Positions 1-7,540 of a stretch of 13,977 nt of DNA are shown in pieces. The notes beneath the pieces are model-generated. The model saw only the letters and a program-made list of their open reading frames with translations, did not search any database and was not told where the DNA came from. Source of the stretch: CBDCME01 sp965218865 (lineage in GTDB: Bacteria > Pseudomonadota > Alphaproteobacteria > JAAXGF01); assembly GCA_965218865.1 (NCBI GenBank), contig CBDCME010000057.1:1-13977 (forward strand). The letters are read 5' to 3'. Each line of letters opens with the position of its first letter. Positions within the stretch are counted from its first letter, which is position 1. The translations under genes were made by a program, and so were the position numbers.

Positions 1-609
1 ACCGGCCTGAAGGTCCGCTTGATCGCCTTGGAGAGCGCCTTGGCGCCGTCGACGATGAAGAGCCGGGGCACTTCCGGGTCGAGGCCGCGGGCGGTCAGGT
101 TGTCGAGCAGCGCCTGCACCGTGGCGGCATTCTCCGTGGCACCTTCGGCCAGGCCTAGAACATGCTTCTCGCCCGCGCCGTCGATGCCAATAGCTGCCAG
201 CAACACGTGATCGCCGACGTGCAGCCCGTCGATCTGGATGACCAGGAGATCGAGATCCGAAAGGTCGCTGGCCAGGAAGGCCTTCAGCTTCTTGCGCGTC
301 ATGGCCACGAAGCGCCGCGAGACCGCGGACTTCGAGGTCGCATCGCCCGCGCGTGCCGGCAAGTCGCCGCTGGCCTCGCCGGGCAGGCGCACGGCGCGCG
401 CGTACTTGCGGGTCGAAACCGTAAGCAGCATGATGTTCATCGCCCAGGACTGCAAAAGCGCCGGGTCCGAGAGCAACTCCCAGCTCGGCAAGCTCATCTC
501 CTTGCCCGCAAGATCGCGCACCCGCGGGCGCGTCAGCTTCACCTTGCCCCCGTGATAGGCAATCTCGCTCTGGGTTGTCCCCCAGCGATGGCCCTGCCGC
601 TCGGCCGTG
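1..609 (-). pseudogene. IS256-family (mutator-type) transposase, central part, cut by the ISAs1 element
   Basis: Read on the minus strand, 609 down to 1 is one open frame. It contains the stretch IAYHGGKVKLTRPRVRDLAG, then a basic region, then IQIDGLHVGDHVLLAAIGID and RLFIVDGAKALSKAIKRTF near the window edge. These are the first and second catalytic aspartate regions of IS256-family DDE transposases. The product would cut and paste its own element. The catalytic glutamate and the rest of the C-terminus lie outside the window. The N-terminus is missing because the ISAs1 element joins at about 609/610; a matching N-terminal piece sits on the far side at 2690-3078. The frame here is undisturbed, unlike the other copy. 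Family assignment is confident; whether this and the distal piece were ever one gene is inference. Confidence 0.8.
405..609. repeat. Direct repeat copy A (IS256 transposase segment)
   Basis: This 205-base stretch recurs at 2690-2882 in the same orientation, so the two copies flank the ISAs1 element. By eye there are no substitutions between them. Copy A is longer by 1, 2, 5 and 4 bases at four places (near 449, 560, 577 and 604). Copy A keeps the transposase frame and copy B does not, so the differences read as deletions in copy B. Confidence 0.85.
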
Positions 610-2689
610 CAGGGCTAGTTTTTTGTCCGCCCAGTGATCAGGGTGAGGTGATTGCGGCGCTGGCCATTTCATTCTCGGTGTGGCAGTGTGCCGGTCATGG
701 CGACGCTGCCGGTCTCGGATTCGTCCATTGATTTGCGCGCGGTCACGGTGCGTCCGACCTGGGGCGCGCAGGAGCACCGGCGCTGGGACCGGTTGGTGGA
801 GCAGCACCACTACCTGGCGTTCCACGGCGTCATCGGCAAGGGCCTGCGCCATGTCGCGGTGCATGGCGAGACCTGGCTCGCACTGATCGGCTGGCAGCCC
901 GGCGCGTTCAAGCTGGGCGCGCGTGATCGCTGGATCGGGTGGTCGGCCGAGCAGCAGTTCCGGCGTCTGCATCTGATCGCCAACAACTCGCGCTTCGTCA
1001 TTCTGACGCCTGGCCGAGTGCCGAACCTGGCCTCCCGTGTGCTGGGGCTGAGCCTGCGGCGGCTGTCTGAGGACATCCAGGCGGTGCACGGATATCCGGC
1101 TCTTCTGGCGGAGACGTTCGTGGACGTCTCGCGATTTGCCGGCACCTGCTACCGCGCGTCGAACTGGCGCTCTCTGGGGCTGACGCGGGGCTTTGCCCGT
1201 GAGCCCGGAGGGGCAGCGCGCTGGCGCCACCACGGTCAGCCCAAGGAGGTCTTCGTGTTCGGACTGACAGACGGCGCCCCCGAGGCGCTGAGCCGTACCG
1301 GGATGCCGGCACACTGGAACGCCGAGCAGCACACCGAGCCGATGGCCGCGCCCCGGCTGCGCAGCCTGTTCGAGTGTCTGGGTGAGGTGCCCGAGTACCG
1401 CCATGCCCGGGGCAAGCGCTATGCGCTCAACACCATTCTGGTGATCGCCGTCGCCGCCCGGCTTGCCGGATACCGGGGGGTGAACGCGTTCGCCCAGTTC
1501 GCCGCCCTGCTCTCCCAGGAGCAGCTCGAGGCGGTGGGTGCGTTCTGGAGCCCTTCCAAACAGCGCTACACCCCGCCCGCGATCACCACCTTCCACAAGA
1601 CCCTCACCGCCCTGCCGCCAGAGACCCTGGACAACGCGATTAGCCAGTGGACCGGCCAGCATGGCAGCGCGCACGCGCCGGTCGCCATGGACGGAAAGGA
1701 TCTGCGCGGCGCCTCGAAGCAGACCGAAGACGGGCGCAGGATGATGGTGGCGGCGGTCGAGCACGACACCGGCGTGGTCCTCGGGCAGGTCGAGGTCGAC
1801 CGCAAGAGCAACGAAATCCCGGCCGTGCGCGAACTCTCCAGCGGCCTCGACCTCACAGGCCGGATCGTCACCATGGACGCGATGCACGCTCAGCACGAGA
1901 CCGCGCGCTGCCTGCTCGGGCGTCGCGCCGACTACGTGATGAGCGCGGTCAAGGACAACCAGGAGATGATCTTCGAAGACCTCAAGGCGATCGACTTCAG
2001 CGATGCGCTCTGGCACGAAACCGTCGACAAGGGCCATGGCCGCATCGAGCGCCGACGCTGCGCCGTCGTCGACCTCTCCGCTGCCGAGTGGGACGGCTAC
2101 GCCAACCTCCACGGGCGACGCCAGGCCATGCGCATCGAGCGCGAACGCGAGATCCTCAAGACCGGCAAGCGCAGCATCGAGGTGACCTGGAGCCTCACCT
2201 CGCTCGGCGCAGAGCGCGCCGGACCCGAGGAGTTGCTCGAACTGGTGCGCAACCACTGGCATATCGAGAACCGCCTGCACTACGTGCGCGACTTCACCTA
2301 CGACGAAGACCGATGCCGGGCCTACGTGCGTCACCTGCCCAGAAATCTCGCCTGCTTGACCAACGCGGCCATCGCCATCGTGCGCTGCGACGGACGCTTC
2401 CGTTATCTGCCCGAGGCCAACCGGCACTATGCCGCCCGGGCGCAGGAGGCCCTCGACGCGATCATGACCGCGCCCATCGCCTGAGACAGCACGCCTCTCC
2501 CCCGGACCGGGACGTGCCGCCGAGCGGCGCGGGCGGACCGGTGTGCCTGTCGAATCCGAAAACGCCGTCCGGTGGCTTCGAGCAGTCCCCATGACGTCGT
2601 CGAGGCAAGCTCGGGGCTCCCCGAACCCCGTGCACCGAGCACGATCCCACTCATCCCGAACCCTCAACCGCGACTAAAAATTGTTCCTG
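610..2689 (+). mobile_element. ISAs1-family insertion sequence carrying a DruA-domain transposase
   Basis: The left end begins CAGGGCTAGTTTTTTGTCC at 610. The right end, ending at 2689, reads CAGGAACAATTTTTAGTC on the opposite strand. The two ends agree at CAGG, a T-run and GTC, which I take as imperfect terminal inverted repeats. One long gene fills the element, with about 205 non-coding bases after its stop. No 8-10 bp target duplication of the kind usual for ISAs1 elements is seen; instead a ~200-base duplication of the interrupted gene lies outside the ends. The exact ends are inferred from where homology between the two flanks stops. Confidence 0.75.
697..2484 (+). CDS. ISAs1-family transposase with N-terminal DruA-like (DUF4338) domain
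   Basis: The protein is 595 residues from ATG 697, about 200 more than a usual ISAs1 transposase. Residues 1-190 match the DUF4338 family that includes Druantia DruA: ALIGWQPGAFKLGARDRWIG, RLHLIANNSRFVIL, PNLASRVLGLSLRRL, ETFVDVSRFAGTCYRASNW, GLTRGF and a HGQPKEV-type end. Residues about 221-590 are an ISAs1 transposase. They start with the associated domain LRSLFECLGEVPEYRHARGK. The likely DDE residues are D332 in MDGKDLRGA, D394 in MDAMHAQ and E524 in WHIENRLHYVRD. It should catalyse transposition of its own element; the role of the N-terminal domain in transposition is not established. A TTG at 652 is in frame behind GAGGTGA, but its spacing is too short and the family usually starts near MxxLPxSD, so I prefer 697. 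No ribosome binding site is clear. The frame is intact, so it may be active. Confidence 0.85.
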   Translation: MATLPVSDSSIDLRAVTVRPTWGAQEHRRWDRLVEQHHYLAFHGVIGKGLRHVAVHGETWLALIGWQPGAFKLGARDRWIGWSAEQQFRRLHLIANNSRFVILTPGRVPNLASRVLGLSLRRLSEDIQAVHGYPALLAETFVDVSRFAGTCYRASNWRSLGLTRGFAREPGGAARWRHHGQPKEVFVFGLTDGAPEALSRTGMPAHWNAEQHTEPMAAPRLRSLFECLGEVPEYRHARGKRYALNTILVIAVAARLAGYRGVNAFAQFAALLSQEQLEAVGAFWSPSKQRYTPPAITTFHKTLTALPPETLDNAISQWTGQHGSAHAPVAMDGKDLRGASKQTEDGRRMMVAAVEHDTGVVLGQVEVDRKSNEIPAVRELSSGLDLTGRIVTMDAMHAQHETARCLLGRRADYVMSAVKDNQEMIFEDLKAIDFSDALWHETVDKGHGRIERRRCAVVDLSAAEWDGYANLHGRRQAMRIEREREILKTGKRSIEVTWSLTSLGAERAGPEELLELVRNHWHIENRLHYVRDFTYDEDRCRAYVRHLPRNLACLTNAAIAIVRCDGRFRYLPEANRHYAARAQEALDAIMTAPIA

Positions 2690-2882
2690 CTTGCGGGTCG
2701 AAACCGTAAGCAGCATGATGTTCATCGCCCAGGCTGCAAAAGCGCCGGGTCCGAGAGCAACTCCCAGCTCGGCAAGCTCATCTCCTTGCCCGCAAGATCG
2801 CGCACCCGCGGGCGCGTCAGCTTCACCTTGCCCCCGTGATAGGATCTCGCTCTGGGTTGCAGCGATGGCCCTGCCGCTCGTG
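2690..2882. repeat. Direct repeat copy B (IS256 transposase segment)
   Basis: Second copy of the 405-609 segment, 193 bases long, abutting the right end of the ISAs1 element. It lacks 12 bases in total compared with copy A, in four separate gaps. Read on the minus strand these gaps scramble the frame around the YHGGKVKL stretch and cause a stop at 2722. Confidence 0.85.
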
Positions 2883-3078
2883 CGGGCTGGCGCGCTCCGC
2901 AGAGCACCTCGCTATCCTCGTCCAGCATCTCGCCCAGGGTCTCCACCCCGGCCAACAGGCAAAAGCGATCCACGCTCATGCGCAGATCATCAAAAGCCTC
3001 CGGCAAGGCCGGCGGCAACAGCGGAAGCGGGATCCCCAACAGTTTCGAAAGGCGGCTGTTCCGTGTAGTCTTGGTCAT
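2690..3078 (-). pseudogene. IS256-family transposase, N-terminal part, frameshifted and cut
   Basis: On the minus strand an ATG at 3078 follows AAGGAG at good spacing. It opens a frame starting MTKTTRNSRLSKLLGIPLPL and continuing through a region rich in Leu, Pro and Asp to YHGGKVKLTRPRVRDLAG, then a stop at 2722. The YHGGKVKLTRPRVRD stretch is the same as in the piece at 1-609, so this is the N-terminal part of the same kind of IS256-family transposase. Compared with the left copy, the segment has small deletions that garble about 12 residues before YHGG, and a one-base loss near 2733 that shifts the frame. The gene ends at the ISAs1 element, so it cannot make a working enzyme. The outer end of this IS (somewhere in 3100-3190) could not be placed. 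Confidence 0.75.
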
Positions 3079-3224
3079 GGCGTCGTTCTCCTTGATGGAT
3101 TCAACACCCAGAGCCTAACGGTTCCAGGCGAATGACGCCTACCTCACTTTTTCAACATCAGCCGGGACATTGCCTTGCGTAAAATATCTATGGGTTAGTA
3201 GTATCTGCTGAGGCATGTAGTGAG

Positions 3225-3333
3225 CTAGTGCATCGACCCAAACGGAGGCGACAGCCGAAGTTTGGAAAGTTGATGCATCAACAAGGGCTTAGTGCACGGG
3301 GGCGTGAACGAAGTGAATGCGCCGGTGCACTAG
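3225..3333 (+). repeat. 109-bp palindromic MITE-like repeat, copy 1
   Basis: The unit is bounded by CTAGTGCA at the left and TGCACTAG at the right, a perfect 8-bp terminal inverted repeat. Inside are two imperfect hairpins: one pairs GCATCGACCCAAAC with a downstream GTTTGG..GATGC, the other has GTGCAC at both ends (3290s to 3330). A second copy lies inverted at 7368-7476 and differs at about five positions by eye. It codes for nothing recognisable. It sits about 30 bases upstream of the PEP-CTERM signal-peptide coding region and may have displaced or replaced its promoter. Confidence 0.8.
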
Positions 3334-3359
3334 GGGCAATAATTTGGGGCGGGAGGGGG

Positions 3360-3713
3360 ATCATAAACCTCAAATCAGGCAAATCGATAAAGTACGTTGC
3401 GGTTAATGTCATGGCCATGACGTTGCTCGCCGCGACAAGCACCATTTCGCAGGCAGGGCCCGTCGGCTTTGATTTTTTCATATCTGGTGGACCAGGATTG
3501 GCGGGCAGAGAAGATTACCTTCTGATAAACACTTCTACCTCCGCGTTGTTTACGTCCATCGAAATCGGGATCACGGACGGATTCCATAGCTTTGATTGTG
3601 TCGCCGACCTTGAAGGGGGCACCGGAGCGATTAATGGGACTGATGGAGATTGCTTCAACACGAATTTGTTTTCCGAATTTAAGATCGATTATCACTGCTG
3701 TCCGGTTAACTGA
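3360..3713 (+). pseudogene. PEP-CTERM protein, N-terminal fragment with signal peptide
   Basis: The frame reads through a basic n-region (KSGKSIKY), a hydrophobic core (VAVNVMAMTLLAAT) and a cleavage-like STISQA, followed by GPVGFDFFISGGPG and a Gly/Asp/Ser/Thr-rich secreted-protein sequence. It stops at 3713 inside the IS4-like insertion, whose start I place near 3698. The natural start is unclear. The codons just after GGGAGGGGG are ATC ATA AAC, so a lost ATG at 3360 is possible. The only nearby ATG (3411) would cut the signal peptide short, and the MITE upstream offers in-frame GTG 3228 and ATG 3273 that would bury it. The matching C-terminal part with the sorting signal is at about 4650-5622. 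That the two pieces were one gene is inferred from position, composition and the expected architecture. Confidence 0.55.
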
Positions 3714-4649
3714 ACGGTTTTGGCGACGGAAGGCAATATTTCTGCAGGGTTTGAAGCGAAAATGGGTGGTGTCGATTTGAATTGGATGGAGCACTTTTCG
3801 GAGTTTTTCCGAGGAGATGCTCATGAATACCGGCAAGACCCTTTTCGCCCAACTCATGGGTTTCGTGCCCTGGACGACCTTCACGCGGATCGTCAATCTG
3901 TACGGCAGCGATCACCGGGTCCGGCGCTTTCCTGCGCCGAGCAATACCGGGCCATGGCCTTCGCCCAGCTGACCTACCGGGAGAGCCTGCGCGACATCGA
4001 GGCCTGCCTCTCGGTCCAAGCGTCGAACCTCTATCACATGGGCTTCCGCCGGCCGGTCCGGCGCTCGACGCTGGCCGATGCCAACGAAAGGCGCGACTGG
4101 CGTATCCACGCGGAGTTGGCCCAGCGGCTGATCACCGTGGCGAGGAAGCTGTACGCCGGCGAAGAACTGGGGTTGGAGCTAACCAACACCGTCTACGCCC
4201 TGGACTCGACGACCCATCGCTCTGTGCCTGTCGGTCTTTCCGTGGGCGCACTTCCGTGCCACCAAAGCGGCTGTGAAGATGCACACATTGCTCGACCTGC
4301 GGGGCAACGTACCGAGTTTCATCCATATCTCGGACGGCAAGCTGCACGACGTTCATGCCCTCGATATGCTGATACCGGAAGCCGGAGCGATCTACGTCGT
4401 GGATCGTGGCTACGTCGACTTTGCCCGCCTTCATGTGTTGCATCAAGCTGGGGCCTCCTTCGTCACCCGCGCCAAATCGAACATGGATGCTCACCGCGTC
4501 TATTCGGCGGCATCGGATCGCCCGGCGGGCATCGTTTGCGACCAGACCATCTCCTTGGACGGCATCTGCACCAAGACGGATTATCCCGAACTTCTGCGGC
4601 GCATCCGCTTCAAAGACCCCGAGTCCGGCAAGACGTTGGTGTTCATTAC
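3698..4649 (+). mobile_element. Truncated IS4-family element
   Basis: The insertion appears to start near CTGTCCGGTTAACTGAA at 3698, where the PEP-CTERM reading ends, and to stop abruptly at about 4649, where transposase sequence gives way to secreted-protein sequence. Only a left end and about three quarters of the transposase remain; no right terminal repeat was found. It lies inside the PEP-CTERM gene. Confidence 0.6.
3823..4649 (+). pseudogene. IS4-family transposase, frameshifted twice and 3'-truncated
   Basis: ATG 3823 follows GAGGAG with six bases between. The restored protein begins MNTGKTLFAQLMGFVPWTTF (an N-terminal DUF4372-like domain), continues through QLTYRESLRDIEACLS and NLYHMGF, then VYALDSTTI (first catalytic Asp) and IYVVDRGYVDFARL (second Asp), and ends at ESGKTLVFIT. 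A C is missing from a CCC run near 3931 (needed to read RFPCAEQYRAMAF), and an extra C is present near 4215 (removing it restores STTIALCLSVFPWAHF). The last ~100 residues, with the catalytic glutamate, are gone. It cannot be active. The two compensating one-base changes in C-runs could be real decay or assembly errors. Confidence 0.8.
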
Positions 4650-5622
4650 CGGCACCGTCCAGCAGGTCGAGGATGGCGTCTTAACAGGAGGCATTTGGAT
4701 CGTCGGTCCCGGCGGTCTTTTGTCCGACCCGCCGCCGGAAGAGCCGGTCGCTCAGCTCATGATCGGTAATGAGGTGATAACAAGCACCGGCGAAGCGGGA
4801 ACTATTATTTTGAAATCCAATAGCATTATTCCCAACCTGATGCTCCAATCCAACAATGGTGGTTTTTTTCTGGATTTGGCCCAGTACGAAACCCCAGGGT
4901 CACTCGTGAACACAGGAGATATCGAACTTGACGCCATCCGGGACAAAGACAAGGCCCCCGTCAGTGAGGAGAACCCCGTCGGTGCGTTCGGTAGCAAATT
5001 GGTGGTTAATGGCGATCTGACCAACATAGATTCCGTTTTCGTCGACGCTGAATCCGAAATCCTGGTCGACGGCACTTTCGAGACTAGGGTCGGCTCCAAT
5101 ACCATTATTTCCGGTATGGTCACGGCGGACGAATTCTTCAATGACGGTGGCGATTTCTCCGGCACCGGCAAAATAAACGGTTTTCTCTTTGACAACGGCG
5201 GCAACCTCTCTCCCGGCGAAGCGCCGGGGACACTGACGCTCGACGTCGAATTCTTCGAGCAATTTGCCGTCGGCACGTTGGTCATCGAACTTGGCGAGTT
5301 CGCTCAGGACCTGTTGATAATCACCGGCGATGCGATTTTCGATGGCACCCTCGAATTCGTCTTTCTCGACAATTTCGTTCCCCAGCCCAGCGACATCTTC
5401 CCCTTCATCGAGGTCGGCGGCTCGATCTTCGGCGAGTTCAGCGACATCATCCTCACCGGCTTGCCCCAAGGCAGCACCTTCGAGTTGTTCACGGAAGGCG
5501 GTCAGTTCCTGATCGGCGACATCGTAGCCGCCGACGTTCCCGAACCCGCAACCCTCGCCCTCTTCGGCGCCGGTCTCGCCGGCCTCGGCTATCTACGCCG
5601 CCGCCGTAAATCGGCCTCCTAA
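4273..5622 (+). CDS. Chimeric ORF: IS4 transposase remnant fused to PEP-CTERM protein C-terminus
   Basis: This frame is open for 449 codons but is not one protein family. Residues 1 to about 125 are the middle of the IS4 transposase (MHTLLDLRGNVPSFIHISDG through GKTLVFIT). From about 4650 (GTVQQVEDGVLTGGIWIVGP) it becomes a Gly/Asn/Asp-rich secreted protein with VNTGDIELDA, VVNGDLTNIDSVFVD and LSPGEAPGTLTLD, which look like short beta-strand repeats. It ends with a classic PEP-CTERM tail: VPEPATLALFGAGLAGLGYL, then RRRRKSAS. In intact proteins that tail is recognised by an exosortase at the inner membrane and cleaved for export to the surface or matrix. Here no signal peptide precedes it, because the N-terminal half is cut off by the IS4 insertion (fragment at 3360-3713). 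It is therefore probably non-functional although uninterrupted; a gene caller would annotate it as a PEP-CTERM protein. Confidence 0.75.
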   Translation: MKMHTLLDLRGNVPSFIHISDGKLHDVHALDMLIPEAGAIYVVDRGYVDFARLHVLHQAGASFVTRAKSNMDAHRVYSAASDRPAGIVCDQTISLDGICTKTDYPELLRRIRFKDPESGKTLVFITGTVQQVEDGVLTGGIWIVGPGGLLSDPPPEEPVAQLMIGNEVITSTGEAGTIILKSNSIIPNLMLQSNNGGFFLDLAQYETPGSLVNTGDIELDAIRDKDKAPVSEENPVGAFGSKLVVNGDLTNIDSVFVDAESEILVDGTFETRVGSNTIISGMVTADEFFNDGGDFSGTGKINGFLFDNGGNLSPGEAPGTLTLDVEFFEQFAVGTLVIELGEFAQDLLIITGDAIFDGTLEFVFLDNFVPQPSDIFPFIEVGGSIFGEFSDIILTGLPQGSTFELFTEGGQFLIGDIVAADVPEPATLALFGAGLAGLGYLRRRRKSAS

Positions 5623-6271
5623 CGGTCTCGTGTTGGCCGACGGCGTGGCGGCGTTCATTCCTGGCTGCCCATATTGTAATGTCGGCATGGAATCCTCGAT
5701 TACCGGATAGGTCGCGGTAGGGTGGCGGGTCGCCCCGCCCCAGCGCCCAACAGCACGGCGGCTGCCTCCGGAATTACTGTTATCGCCTTGGCACGGCAAA
5801 AGGGTTCCGTTTTGTCCACCGAAACGTACCGTTCCGTTGGAATTTCTACGGTCTCAACCAGGAAAATGGGGCCGGCAAAAAACTTTCCATGGGTCGCGGT
5901 GTGCGCGGACGTAGCTCTTGAGCACTTGGTTGATCCTGGTTTGAGTGCCTTTTCCCGGGTTTTAACGCCTTGGAACCGGCTCGCCCAGGTGTGAAAGAAT
6001 GTTTTGGGATGGTTTTGGCGTCATCGTGCGGCGGGCGCGCCTTTCAGCCGCCGATTTTTTATCACGAGCCACCTCGAATGCCATCTGTGTCCATGAATCG
6101 GGATAAGGAGATTTCGGCCAATAGCCAGGACAGCGCGTAGGACCCCGCTCGACGCCCAAGAACAGGGCCGATCGCGGCACATATTGTGGCTAACAAGGGG
6201 TCGCACCCAACGGGTTGAAATATTTTCAACATGTAGTAGGGTATTGCCTCCCAACTACGAGGGGTGGCGTT
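5623..6271. other. Intergenic stretch with no convincing gene
   Basis: This stretch holds only short frames (up to ~90 codons) without family resemblance or good start signals. No rho-independent terminator is seen after the PEP-CTERM stop. The minus-strand frame at 5962-6180 is Lys/Arg-rich at its end and resembles nothing I recognise. A small palindrome lies at 6214-6230. Confidence 0.5.
6214..6230. promoter_or_regulatory. Short perfect palindrome upstream of the IS630 fragment
   Basis: GTTGAAA and TTTCAAC are 7-bp inverted arms around TAT, 42 bases before ATG 6272. It could be an operator, part of the IS630 left end, or chance. TTGAAA at 6215-6220 could serve as a -35 element, but no good -10 is evident. 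Confidence 0.25.
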
Positions 6272-6754
6272 ATGAGACGGAGACTAAACGTATCGTGCGT
6301 GCTGAGCTCCCATGAGTTGCACGCGATGGCGCGGCAGCAACGCGACCCCCGGGTCGTCAAGCGTTTGCTGCTGATTGCCCATATGGTCGAGGGGGAGTCA
6401 CGTCCGACCGCGGGGCGTGCCGTCGGCATGTCGGCGCAAGCGGCTTACATCTGGCTGAAGCGCTACAACGCCGAAGGTGTCGCCGGTTTGACCGACCGGC
6501 CGCGCAGCGGTCGTCCGCGGCGGCTCGAGGCCGAGAAGACGGCGGCGTTCAAGGCCCGGATCGCTTCCGGCGCCGAGGCCGGAGAAGAGGGGGTCGTTCC
6601 TTTCCGTGGACACGACGCTCGCCGGATCCTGCGCGAGGAGTTCGACGCCGACTACAGCCTGACCGGCACCTATGCCCTGTTGCATCGCCTGAAGCTCAAC
6701 GCCTCGGGGGCGCGCCCCCGCGATCGCAAGCAACCCGAAAGGGACGTGGGCTAG
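6272..6754 (+). CDS. IS630-family transposase, N-terminal DNA-binding part only
   Basis: The 160-residue frame contains a helix-turn-helix region typical of IS630 transposases: a conserved RQQRDPRVVKRLLLIAHMVE stretch, AVGMSAQAAYIWLKRYNAEG, and the family signature GLTDRPRSGRPRRLE. A second winged-helix part follows (GHDARRILREEFDADYSLTG, YALLHRLKLN). It stops soon after, at QPERDVG. No DDE catalytic domain follows in any frame that I can recognise, so it is either a truncated gene or an orphan first ORF. ATG 6272 is chosen because the family homology starts here; an in-frame start at 6215 adds 19 unrelated residues. It would bind DNA but not transpose. Confidence 0.7.
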   Translation: MRRRLNVSCVLSSHELHAMARQQRDPRVVKRLLLIAHMVEGESRPTAGRAVGMSAQAAYIWLKRYNAEGVAGLTDRPRSGRPRRLEAEKTAAFKARIASGAEAGEEGVVPFRGHDARRILREEFDADYSLTGTYALLHRLKLNASGARPRDRKQPERDVG

Positions 6755-7367
6755 GCGTCAAGGGTACCGGTCCCAACGGCGCCGCCGCGGAGCGGCGCCT
6801 GGATTTCTTGGCCGTGCCGGCGCCATGTCGGCTCGCGGTGACGAGTCCCGGCATGCCCGTTTGGGCGGAGGAGCGGGAAGCCGTAGTTTTTGGGAGCCAG
6901 GGATTGCCGAACGCGGTATGTTCCCGGCCCCATGAGACAGGCGAACACACGATCGAGGGGCCGGGCAAAAAGTGTTTGTTTGGGTCGCCGTGTTGCTCGC
7001 GCAATTCGTCGTTCCCCTGGCGGCTGCGGTTGTTGCCTCGAACCCGGTCGGCGGCGGTTCGATCCCCATCGCCCACGGCAGAGAGCGCATCTCGGCCAAC
7101 TTTGGCGCCAAAGTGCCCGGCGATCGAGGCGTGTGCCCGATCTGCTTTTCGGTCCTGGCCAAGCGCCCTCGGGCATCGGCCCTGCTGGATCGAAGGGCCA
7201 ACAATACCTTTTCAAGGCTGATTTCCGACTCGGCCGCCAAAATGACCGGGGGCAGCCCCGAGCGCCGCCCCCCTCATCTGATTCGGGGTCGCCGGGGCCC
7301 GAAGCCTGAGTCGCGGCATCCAGATAAGGGGTTTCCCGCTGATTTCACGACCGGACGGCGGCGTCCC
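6755..7367. other. Intergenic stretch with no convincing gene
   Basis: Several long frames cross this GC-rich stretch on both strands, but none has family features, a credible start or sensible composition; they are rich in Arg, Pro, Ser and Ala as expected for chance frames. The missing IS630 catalytic domain is not here. A T-arm-like GGTTCGATCCCC at 7056 does not fold into a tRNA. Confidence 0.5.
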
Positions 7368-7476
7368 CTAGTGCACCGGCGCATTCACTTCGTTCACGCC
7401 CCCGTGCACCAGGCCTTTGTCGATGCATCAACTTTCCAAACTTCGGCTGTCGCCTCCGTTTGGGTCGATGCCCTAG
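7368..7476 (-). repeat. 109-bp palindromic MITE-like repeat, copy 2 (inverted)
   Basis: Reverse complement of the unit at 3225-3333, same length, with about five mismatches: one in the outer terminal repeat (CTAGGGCA instead of CTAGTGCA) and four clustered between the two hairpins. It is bounded by CTAG on both sides. It ends 64 bases before the PCu(A)C gene start. Confidence 0.8.
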
Positions 7477-7540
7477 GACGGAGCGACCCCACTTCGACAG
7501 TGACCGCGTTCCGGCGCGGCCCGGCGCCAAGGAGTTGTGA

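Noticed and set aside
162..731. Long plus-strand frame at the left edge
   Set aside because: It runs antisense to the IS256 transposase, has no family features, and crosses the ISAs1 left end.
1647..2594. 315-codon plus-strand frame inside the ISAs1 element
   Set aside because: Shadow of the transposase in another frame; almost entirely Arg/Ala/Pro/Gly-rich low-complexity sequence typical of GC-rich off-frame reading.
5722..6254. Small frames on both strands after the PEP-CTERM gene
   Set aside because: No recognisable domain, poor start context and chance-like composition; kept as unassigned intergenic DNA.
7045..7075. tRNA-like T-arm (GGTTCGATCCCC)
   Set aside because: The T-stem does not pair well, and no acceptor, D or anticodon arms can be folded around it.
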